From Coniferiporia sulphurascens (Eukaryota > Basidiomycota > Agaricomycetes > Hymenochaetales > Hymenochaetaceae): a DNA stretch of 64,000 bases. Positions within the stretch are counted from its first letter, which is position 1; each line of letters begins with the position of its first letter. Positions 45,601-55,023 of this stretch are shown here, piece by piece. The notes beneath the pieces are model-generated. The model searched no databases. It saw only the letters and a list, made by a program, of their open reading frames with translations, and was not told the DNA's origin. The stretch covers positions 1,860,001 to 1,924,000 of the forward strand of contig NBBA01000006.1 of NCBI GenBank assembly GCA_002794785.1, in the 5' to 3' direction. Both the position numbers and the translations under genes were made by a program.

Positions 45601-47739
45601 TTGAATCGTTCTGTCTTTTTTGCGCTCATTTTCTCCCTTCTTCGAGTCTCTCTCCTTTTGTACGCTCATTTTTCTCTCTCTCTCTCGAGTCTCTCCTCCC
45701 TTTTGACTTCTGCTCTTTTGACTTCTGCTACTGGTACTGTACGCCCTTTTAGGGTCTAGACTCGAGTTCCGAGTCTGTAGGTCGCGCGTGCGGTCCTTTG
45801 CACTAGTACTGGCAGCGCCTCCTCCACCGTGACCCTCCACACAGGAAACGGACTGGGGAGACTCGGACTCGGACTCGGACTCGGACTCGTACTCAGACGC
45901 AGCGACTCTAACTCAACTATTCTGGAAATCGGCACTCAGAGCTTGGAAACTCGGGACTCAGGACGCCCGTACACCTCTCACCAGGGGACAGGGGGGCCCA
46001 GGGGTACAACGGCGGCCGTCACGCGGCGGCGGTCGACGGCAGACTCGGATAACGAACGGCGCGACGCTGGGCACTGCAAGCTGCAAGGTGGGACGAGGCG
46101 GGCGGGGATATGGCGCTGGTCGCTGGCACTTGCTGGGTACGAAACTCGGAGAACTGGGGACGCCTTGGCATTAAACGGACATCGTTCTCGCCCTGTCCCC
46201 ATCCGAGTCCCGAGTCCCGTCCCCCGGGCCTGCCCTCTGAAAATCATCCAGCATTAATATTGTGATGATCGTGGTTGCGGGCACCCAAGCACCCCACTTC
46301 CGGCCGTCCTCGTCCGAGTCGTTCAGCTCTTATTAAGGATCCCCGTTGGTGCCCACTCTCTATTATATCCTTGTTCAAAGCGGAATGGAGGAAGTGTCAG
46401 AGTGTGCGTGACGTTCTTTTCTGGACACGCAGATGTGCCAGTGCGATCTTTTAGTGCTGGGCATACTATGCCCATACCGTATAACGCTTCGTGTATCTGG
46501 ATGCGCACTCGTCCGACGGCGACGGCGACGGACGGATCATGGTACTCCCGGTCTTCCGAGTCGATCAGTCCCAACTTCAAGCTCCGGGGACCACTAGCGC
46601 GCATCTTCGTCTTTTACTTCCGACAATTCTTTTTCTTTTGTCATCGTGCTGGAACTGGTGCCTTGTACTCTATATCCTGATACCGTGACCCTGGGGCTCG
46701 TCCTCGTCTTCTGCTCCTCTTCGTCTTTGGTCTTCACAGTGCGGTGCGGTGCGGCTGGCAGAGTGAGCATCAGATATTTAAATTGCTATTCACTTGTGTA
46801 CAAACGAGACGGCAGATCATCCGAGTCATACTCTGATTCTGACTGACCCTGACCCTGAAGCTCAACGATTGTTGAGAAATATTTTCCACCCTTGTGTCGT
46901 AATCAAGTCCTAACGTATCGAAGGGGCTCCCTGTACCCTCGCTTGGACAGCGCTCCCGGGTCCTTTCGTCTATTCTTTATTTTTAATTTTTATATGCTTT
47001 GTCATTTTCTTCGCTATGTGCTAACTTGAAGTAAGTACTATCAAACCTTGTCCTAACCTTCGCACGTTCCATCAGCTGCATTACATTGATCTATATGATC
47101 CATGTACCAGTTTTCATTCAAATCAGAACTCTAGTGCGCCTCTCTAGGGCTGTTCCCTTGGACTGCCCGTGTGGATGCATAAGGTCGTTTAGGCTTTCGG
47201 GCTTTGGTGACCTCCCTTCCGTGAGTCTGCGGCCCTATTTCCTTTTAGGTAACACTGTTTCCGGACTTTTTTCGTCCATTCCCATAAGGAAATAAAGAGA
47301 TTAAAGTGGTTTTAAAGCTCAGAACACGAGGACCTCCCGACGTGATGGGCGAACCGGGCACCAGTCCCGGTTCTAAGTCCAGTCCCAAGTGGACTCGGGA
47401 GTTTGGACGTCTTCACTTTCACGTCTCTTTTATAAAGGAAGGGAGAAAAGAGGATGACCAAAGGATTCAATTACTTTTTGTTATACTTTATACTTTGATA
47501 TCCAACCATCCAAGACCAATATAAATGTAAAGCTCGGAGTTAGTGGGAAAATATGTGTGGACGGGTCGTCAAGTGGATTTTGCCATGTCAGGGCTATCAG
47601 GATGAGAACGCTCAAGAATGGCGTGACGGCCTAAAGTAACTAGATTCTTCGAAAGCGGCCTTTTTGGGAAGGGGAGGAGGCACATCCAGGGGGTCGAGTG
47701 ACCAATTTCCGAACACCGAGCTGGTAGGAAAGATTCAGG
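42679..47739. other. gene-free 5' region of the WOPR gene, with CCGAGTC-rich stretch
   Basis: About 5 kb without a supported gene. Open frames here (for example 43376-44419) are low-complexity and Arg/Pro-rich with no domain, and are best read as chance frames in GC-rich DNA. From 44493 to 47398 the heptamer CCGAGTC or its complement occurs 17 times by eye. A TTAAAGTT word (complement at about 44531-44540) resembles the Wor1 site. A possible 5' leader intron donor (AAGGTGAGGG, minus strand) lies near 42830. Probably extended regulatory DNA; an unrecognised non-coding RNA cannot be excluded. Confidence 0.45.
45860..45889 (+). repeat. hexanucleotide microsatellite (ACTCGG)n
   Basis: Four perfect ACTCGG units plus a partial one; lies within the CCGAGTC-rich region. 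Confidence 0.9.
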
Positions 47740-48934
47740 TTAAAAGAATGGCATACAAAGGAGGTTCGTGGTGAAAGCGTACTGGAAGAGAGACATTATC
47801 GTCCATTTGCGGTTTTCACCCTCTTTGAACACCAGCGAGCGCGGGCCGTAGAATACCTGTCGGGAATATAAACACGACAAAGGGGAAAGAAAGGGAAGAA
47901 ACGCGTAAAACATACCTCGTCATCGACCTCATGCGACTTGCGCGGGAGGCAATGGAGGAATTTCCAGTCAGGATTCGCCCCACCCTCGCGACACAGTTTC
48001 TCCGTTACCTGGTAGCCGCGGAACGCCTCGACACGCTCCGCGTACTCCGCCTCCTGGCCCATGGATATCCACGTGTCGGTGATGACGACGTCAGCGCCGG
48101 ACACCGCCTCACGCGGGTCTGCCGTCCAGGTAATCCCCTTGTCACACCCGAGCTCGACGACGCGGTCCCACACGGCCGTCGGCGCACGATATTTAGGGGG
48201 ACTCGCGACCTGCATCGTGTGTCCCAGGCGTGGGTACGTTACGAGCATGTCGTGTAGCACGTTCGCGCTATCGCCCACATACGCGATTTTCAGTGGACGC
48301 AGGTTGTCCACCGTTCGGTCTCTTGGCCACACCTTCGTTGTGGGGTCACGCCAGAAGGATCGCTCTTCGGCCAGCGTCTGCAGGTCTGCAAGCACCTGCG
48401 TTGGATGCCAAAGCGAGGAAAGCGCGTTGATCACAGGGACTGGCGAATGACGCGCGAGTTCCTGAGGATAAGTTAACAAAGGGCGCTTGGAAACGACGAA
48501 TTGGAATAGCCGGGGCTTACCTCTATCTCTTCGTGCTCCCCCACACGCGCAAAGATACCCTGGCACATACTACCCACAATGCGAGCAGTATCACGCGGAC
48601 TCTCGTTCACGCCGAGCTGGATATCGTCCTTACCAAGGAAGATTGCCTGGCCGCCCAGCAGCTTGCTGGCCGTCTCTGCAGCGACGCGGGTACGCGTGCT
48701 GCGCTTGGAGAATAAAAGCGCAATGGACATGCCGCGCAATGACTGCGGCGGTGCTGTTTGACGCTGTCCTCTCCATCGCCAGTCGTTGGCGCCATGCGAC
48801 GACTGCGGCGGGAGAATGTGTCTAGAAAGAGCCCTGAGGTTGCAGGAGTGAGAGACGATGTTGTTAATCTGGGTTGGCGTCAAGTCGGCCATGGTCATTA
48901 GCCGCGGGGCTACCGCCTTCACGGAGGAGGCCAT
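47740..48934 (-). CDS. ARG3: ornithine carbamoyltransferase
   Basis: Exons 48934-48521, 48461-47916 and 47856-47740 (two 59-nt introns) give 358 residues. It joins carbamoyl phosphate and ornithine to make citrulline in arginine synthesis. SKRSTRTR (carbamoyl phosphate loop), HPTQ (after SLW), DTWISMG and HCLPR (ornithine-binding Cys) are all present and in order. The C-terminus is [19 protein letters not shown] plus a short hydrophobic end. ATG at 48934 is the first in frame: upstream the frame reaches TGA. The N-terminus ([18 protein letters not shown]) is short and only weakly like a mitochondrial presequence. Two TGACTC sites lie about 60-70 nt upstream. Divergent from the HNH gene over 274 nt. 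Confidence 0.96.
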
Positions 48935-48990
48935 GTTGACGATAGAACAGCGTCGACTAGGCTTCAGCTGCTTTAAAAGTTGCACAGAAC

Positions 48991-49006
48991 GAGTCAATTC
49001 GAGTCA
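48991..49006 (-). promoter_or_regulatory. tandem TGACTC sites (Gcn4/CPC1 type) before ornithine carbamoyltransferase
   Basis: TTGACTCG occurs twice with a 10-bp period (plus-strand GAGTCA at 48991-48996 and 49001-49006), 57-72 nt before the start codon. TGACTC is the core bound by Gcn4/CPC-1 bZIP proteins in general amino acid control, which governs this gene in yeast and Neurospora. Confidence 0.7.
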
Positions 49007-49208
49007 ACGCAGAATTACTCGAAGAAAAACCGCTACTAATGGGCACGTGACTATGTACGTCGGGGTGCGTGTCCGTACACTAGCGCCCAACAACTCCCGC
49101 GCTCGCGACTCTATATCAACCGGTGTTCCTGCACATCGGCCGCTGCTATTTTTCCTGTAAAACTGTTATCTCTTCGCGCAAAGCGCGTCAATTTCTGTGT
49201 TTTGACAC

Positions 49209-50024
49209 ATGGCTCCATCCGAGCGTCGCTATGAAGCCAACTCGGAACTCGATGCGCAGAATTACGCGCTTTTTAAAGATTGTCTGGCCAGCCGTGTTCT
49301 CTTCTCCTTCTCCTCCCAATATTCATCAAACGGTGGCCCCAGCGCAGACGATCTTGGCGACTCGGAAGACCTCCAGGATTTCAGCAGCTACCTTGCTTCG
49401 ATAGCCTGGCCATCACTGCCTGAATCGATTCGCTTATTATCGCATGATGGCGCAAAGACTACAGGAGAGCCTGATGTCGACGAAGTTTCTTTCGACACGC
49501 TATCACCCTCTTTTGAAGACAATCTCGTCTCCTACTCCCTCGTATCCTTGGAAAAGGATGGGGTTGATGCCGCCGAGACTTTTCTACGCAAGACACTGTC
49601 TGCCTATATTCCTCTCGCACTCACTCCCCCTCCCGTATGGTCGAATACGCGTACACACGAGTGTGAAATTTGCGATCGCGAAGTCCCATTGACGTACCAT
49701 CATCTCGTCCCACGTTCAACCCATGCAAGGGCTCTGAAGCGCGGCTGGCATAAAGAAGATATGCTCAACAGTGTCGCATGGTTATGCAGGTAATTGCATT
49801 GATCATTTTTGAACTCCCGCGTTCTACAAAACTCAGAATTATATACCTTACTACACGCTCCTGCGCCGACCTGTAGAGCCTGCCACTCTGTGGTGCACAG
49901 TGTAGCCTCCAATGAAGACCTTGCGCGTGATTTCTTCACCGTCGAGCGTCTTCTGGAGCGCGAGGATGTACAGCGTTGGCGCAAGTACGCTGCTAAGCAG
50001 CGCTGGGGAGCACGGAGGGGCTGA
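49209..50024 (+). CDS. HNH-domain protein (HNH nuclease-like)
   Basis: Exons 49209-49789 and 49877-50024 with an 87-nt intron give 242 residues. The N-terminal 150 residues have no known domain. Residues about 158-215 form an HNH fold signature: CEICD (first Cys pair), YHHLVPRS (paired His), LNSVAWLCRACHSVVHS (Asn, second Cys pair, final His). The C-terminus is helical and basic (RWRKYAAKQRW). All zinc and catalytic positions appear kept. Single HNH proteins of this kind, unlinked to a mobile element, occur in many fungi with no known role; DNA cleavage is possible but not shown. Shares a divergent promoter with the ornithine carbamoyltransferase gene. Confidence 0.8.
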
Positions 50025-50844
50025 ATAGCTCGTTCACGTGCACCATGTCGACCTCCTGTGGGCGGACTACCCTCAATAATCACCCGTCCACCCCCATCTT
50101 GCGCCATACCCTGGATCATTGTGGATCCCTACTGTGCGCGAAAGGGTTAGGTAGTGAACTCCGCGAAGAACTTGTGTTAGCACAATTGTTAGCACAAAAA
50201 CACCGACCCGAACAATTCAGCCAATCGCAGCGTGATCGTAATGGAGCATTGGATAAGGGGACACGGTGGTTACAGCTACAACGCTGAAGAAGTTATAGTA
50301 CGCCCTTCTTTTAGTGCATCAGACAAAGCGCGGTAGATCCGGGACAACTAGAACCCTTTCTGTGGCCAGAGCACCAGTAAGCACTGGTAGCTGACCTAGA
50401 GGCCGGGCTGTGAAGGACCGTTTGTCTTCCATGTAGCAGAACACACCAGGGAATGTCCCACCTTTTATTTTCTGATAATGTGCATATGTATGGTTTTCTT
50501 TTTTAAATTGACATGCGCATAGTTTCGATCATCATCACTTGCGGCGTACTGCATTCGGACGTCTTACCCTATCTGAACTTATTTCCTCCAATCGTATCCA
50601 AGTTTATGTTCCCATAATTATAACATGGATCCAATGTTCCATAGTTCATTTTCGAGGGCACTATTCTCATTTCTTTCTCCACGACTCAAATCACTTTCCG
50701 ACAGTTTGACCGTGACATGGCGACTATAGGAGCGACTCTGTGATCGTGTAATTAATCCTTCCCCCTTCGTAATGCATGACGAGCCAGATTAGATAATCTG
50801 AAAGCGATTCGGAATCATAAACAACCGTTGTACGTGCGACGGTT
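50025..50844. other. intergenic, inner border of the right kinase arm
   Basis: No gene. Similarity to the class A 5' flanks begins about 50845 (GTTTGTGCAGTGGA, also upstream of K9), marking where the right arm starts. Confidence 0.5.
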
Positions 50845-50930
50845 TGTGCAGTGGAAAAGATTGGTGGACCGTAAGCATTAATATTGCATATTTTGATATG
50901 ACAAAATATGCTTACGTCACTGACACGTAT

Positions 50931-50936
50931 CACGTG
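50931..50936 (+). promoter_or_regulatory. CACGTG E-box upstream of K6
   Basis: 131 nt before the K6 ATG. Context GCTTACGT..CTGACACGTATCACGTGCA is shared with K9 and, inverted, K1 and K4. Confidence 0.5.
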
Positions 50937-51066
50937 CAGTGAGACTTTAAAAAAAAGCGTTGAAGTTCAGCTCCGAACTTGAACACTTCACGACTAAACG
51001 ACAACTGTAACCAGCTCATTTACGGGAAAGAATTAGTACCACGCGAAAGCAAAAGGGTCAACTATC

Positions 51067-53515
51067 ATGCTAGTGGGCATATATTCCGGCGTACCTGTCA
51101 CCGAGGTTGAGCGGTTCGAGAACTACTACTTGCAGAAGGACGTGTCGATGGATATGCCTTCGGATTGGTCCTCATTCAAAAAGAATTTGATGAACAAAAT
51201 GTCGAGGAAAGACAAAGGAGCGCTCTTTGCGCTCGTGTGCAGGCTGTTTACTAAGATAAGCCTCTCAATGAGCAACTCGAACGAAGATTGTGAGCATCCA
51301 GGGCTAAGCCGCCTTGTTCTAAACGATAATCTCGTGGTTGTTGGCATTCGCAGCAGCTAAGTGTCTGGTATTCTGCAACACAAGAAATACAGGCTGCGAA
51401 GGAGAATTCGACGACTCCGACTTGAAACCCGACATCTCTTCTGTCATCTCTACGTGCAAACAAGCAAAGAAAGGAATTCGCCATGGTAAACTGTCTGGTC
51501 CAGTCTACCGGAATCGGATCGTCTCTCTGGGCGAAGTTAAGTGCAAATCAGCAGACAATAGTGATAATCAAACTATGTCCTGCTTACAAGTCCTGCCTCG
51601 CGCTCGACCAGACTTGGCTGGCATGTTGTATATAGGCTGGGAGACCCTGTGCTTCCGCCTCCACTGGTCCGATACATCTGGAATTATCAGTTCGAGGCCA
51701 TATTGGCTCTCGGATGAAACAAGCTGGTCGGTCTTGCTACGCTATGTTTGTACTGTCTGGCACCCTCTCCCTCTCCTTCCTACGCGAGACCATACTATGA
51801 CTCTATTCATGGGTCGATCCCTGTCGCCAAAGTGGATTATCCGCACGAAACGAAGTGCTTTTAAGGCGAAGGTCTTTTTCGCATCGTCTGCACACGGGAG
51901 GCAAACGTGTCTTCCATGACGAGGTCGCGAAGCGAGTCATTAAAGATCAATGGAGAGATACGCGTCATCAATTCAAGGAATCAGCTATTCTGAAGAAGAT
52001 CAAGGGTGTTCTTGGCGTAGTACAAGTAGACTTCTCAGAGGTAGTCACGATGGAAATTGAGGGTGCCGAGGTTCCTTTGGGAACAAGGGATGTACATTCC
52101 GGGCAAGATGCAATTAAAGAGGACGATGCCTTTACCCGCCCTTCCCCTGCCCGTGAAAAGCAAAGGTCGGTTTTAAAAACTATAGGAGATGGTCTTAATA
52201 AACGCACAACCGTACGCTAACTATTAATGGCCATTTACGACGCCATTGAAGGTAAGTTCGCTTTTCCCGCTTCGTCAGGCGCTGCACATTCAATAACTTG
52301 GTTTTCCCAAATTTTAGGGCACCAACTTTATCTCAAAAGGAAGCGAGTACTGCATCGTGATGTCAGCCAAAACAACATCATCATCAATCCGGTACATCAT
52401 GATACGAAATTGGACGACTATCCGGATGCCAAGTTCATTAACCAGGTCGTCGATCCTTGAATGTACGTGCGGCTTATGTTTTCCCGGGATTGACCGTAAC
52501 GATGTGCTTGATTTAGGACGGAGGTCAAGGAGGAAGGTGCTCTAATCGATTGGGATCATGCGACAAATCTGGGTGAATTGTCCGAAGCTAATCCCTTAAC
52601 AAACAGAACGGTACGGCTTTTGGAGTTGGTCGTTCGAAACACCCCAGCTGATGTGTCCGTAGGGAACTCCGATGTTTGTTGCCGCTGCTATCGCAAGTGG
52701 CGAACTTGCTCGCGATCTTGACTCCAGGCCCGGGTTCCCAGAGTTATCGGACAGAGCCAAAGAGCTTTACTTGAAGGCGTACGGCTCTGATAAATACGAA
52801 ATTTATCGTAACGCCATCAATAGTGCGCCTGCTATTCAGCATCTCCCCATTGGGACACATATTGTAGTCGAACATTGCGGTCACCACGACGTCGAGTCCT
52901 TTTTCTGGGTACTTGTCTTTCAGCTGCTTCACGCCTGGCCCGAGGGAGAGGATAAGTTAGTAAGCGACAAGGCCAACGACATGATGGAAGTGTTCAAAGA
53001 GCACTGTTTCAAGGAAGGCTGGCTGGACACGCGAAGGGGTATCCTTCGGAATATTGAAGAGGATAAGTGGTGCGAGGTTCTCCACCCTCGATTAAAGAGA
53101 CTAGCAGGGATGCTGGCTAGCTTGACACTCTACGTCAGGACTGAATGGATACTATGGAAAGCATGCAGTCTTCCGGAGGACCACTGTCATGAAGCGATGA
53201 AGCGTCTTCTACTTGACGGGATCCTGTTGTTAGACGACGATGCGATTGCCTTACGGCTGGAGACAAGAAAAAATGCATACGTACACCCCATATATCTGGA
53301 AGGTAACGTCATACGCGCAACCATCACTGGGGAAACGGTCTCGTGGCGTAGCAGGAGAGGATGAGGTACTCCCAGCGAGCAAATACCCAAAGCTCTCGGA
53401 AGGGTCGACGAGATCACGGGCCTTGACCAGCACAGCTCGAGACGGATGTGCTTCCTCGAGTGAGGTTTTGGCCAATACGAGGACCAGTCACGGACAAAGT
53501 AGCTCCCCGGAATGA
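51067..53515 (+). pseudogene. FunK1 copy K6 (class A 5' part, class C-like C-lobe), broken
   Basis: The N-terminus (EVERFENYYLQKDVSMDMPSD) is class A, close to K1. Two bases are missing near 51903-51915, where K1 reads HGRRTCVFHDE, shifting the frame before the ATP-site Lys. CAA became TAA at 52218-52220 within TVRQLLMA. The catalytic loop LHRDVSQNNI (near 52350), LIDWDHA (near 52545) and the C-lobe from GTPMFVA onward (52669-53270) are intact. Near 53270 the tail runs through a short segment (VHPIYLEGN) also found in K7, then changes frame into the GKRSRG / ASKYPK tail that ends SSPE at 53515. K6 and K7 are nearly identical over the last 250 nt. Confidence 0.88.
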
Positions 53516-54010
53516 CTACTATGTCTCTTACCTTTATACTGAAGAGGATGCGGCAAACCCGGAACAGTGCGAAGACACCATATGGCCAATCAGTAGCACG
53601 CAGAGGCTCTACCTCTAACGGACGGACCAACTGAGAAGTTTAACTACCGTAGACCGTCTGCCTCCTCCATGCCGCAGGATATACAGAGACCCGTCATGGA
53701 TCGGCGCGTTAGACCGGAATTTTCACGACGCTTTGTAATAATCTCTTATTTTCCCTTCATACCGGATATTACCTTGATTTTATCATTACTAGCACTGGAG
53801 GCGTAGCACTTGAACCTATCATTCCAAACCACGTCCGCTTCGCATTTTACGACCACACTATGCACATGACATTCTGTATTAATATTATAAGCTAATGTTT
53901 TCTTTTACTTCTTCGCAATTTTTATGTGCGTTATTCCTCATTCGCTGAGAGAGCTTGGCGTTTTGTAAGACTGTAATTCGTTCAGATTTCTGTGGCCCGC
54001 GTGGTATTTA
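53516..54010. other. K6 3' flank
   Basis: Resembles the K7 3' flank at 57550-58010 (GCGTAGCACTTGAACC, CGTCCGCTTCGCATTT, ATTCCTCATTCGCTGAGAGAGCTTG). No gene. Confidence 0.55.
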
Positions 54011-54844
54011 CAGTGTAGTACTGGCACTTTACACACCCCCACTACTTTACACACCCGCCCTTTTCTCACTTAATACAATTGCTAAAATATCTAAAGTATT
54101 CATGTATACTATATATACATACTGCTAGGCTCATGCAAATTTTCGAAGCTATATCTTGAGTGGTTGAATTTACAGAGGTGAAAGAGCTCGAAAATCGAGC
54201 ATTTCCTCTAGAGTAGGCTAAGGTAATCACACAATTGTAATTCTTATACTCAACTAAACTAAATATTAAAAACATATTTCTGGAGCTATGATTCAGGCCT
54301 ACATAACTGTTCCTTTTTGTGAGGAAATTGTTTGAAAACAATAGTTTAAAATGATGAAAAAGCGACAAACATGAGCTGAAGCTCAAGAGTGTGACTTTTT
54401 TTCTCACGATTTTTGCTTTTCCCACGGGTCATTGCTCTACACAGTGCACGAAGCACGGTGTTTTTTCTCCTTTTGCTAGCCCATCATTCCGGTCAGTTTA
54501 CCAGCAGGATTAGAGATTTATTGGTGAGTTTCATCCAGTGCAGTCCTCAGTGGCCCTCAGACCGAAGCTAAAGATCTACGGTCAGGAATTTCCTAAAATG
54601 GGTGTTTATGATCGGCAGTAGCGTCGTCACGGGGTGTTTAAAGTGCTGGGTAGATGTGACAAATAGCCACATTTCTCAAAGATTTTATATTAAATTAATG
54701 GCTGCACTCAGAGGCACATAATTAAGAGGATAGATTTACATCAGCTGTGTCTAGTTTCAAGAGAAATTTCGAAGAAAAAAATGCAAAAATAGAATTTACA
54801 GAAGCAAACTTCCTTAAGGTGTGTAAAGTGCCAGTACTACACTG
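54011..54844. mobile_element. non-autonomous Tc1/mariner-type element with perfect terminal repeats
   Basis: Ends CAGTGTAGTACTGGCACTTT and the exact inverse at the right, identical over 27 bp, flanked by TA (54009-54010 and 54845-54846). CAGTG termini with TA duplication are typical of Tc1/mariner. 834 bp, AT-rich. The longest frame (minus, 54066-54425) has no transposase motif. Perfect repeats suggest recent movement. It split the K6-K7 spacer. Confidence 0.9.
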
Positions 54845-54942
54845 TACTCTCTGGCAATCACCTACCAACGAATGGAACGGCATGGGTTTGGTTTTAGATC
54901 AGCCGTGGGAAGGACTGCCCGATTAATGCCCCGTGGAACGAT

Positions 54943-54948
54943 CACGTG
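54943..54948 (+). promoter_or_regulatory. CACGTG E-box upstream of K7
   Basis: 81-76 nt before the K7 ATG, context CGATCACGTGGCG. Confidence 0.45.
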
Positions 54949-55023
54949 GCGTTCAGTCACAGTGCGTTTTCTAAAGTCACAAGTGGCCACGCCTTCAGTC
55001 GACCACCGTCTACGGGATGTCGG

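Noticed and set aside
49209..50024. HNH gene as part of a homing element or group I intron
   Set aside because: No intron core or flanking repeats; it is a host-type two-exon gene with its own divergent promoter.
54066..54425. 119-codon frame within the mariner-type element
   Set aside because: No DDE/D motif, no helix-turn-helix, AT-rich; not a transposase.
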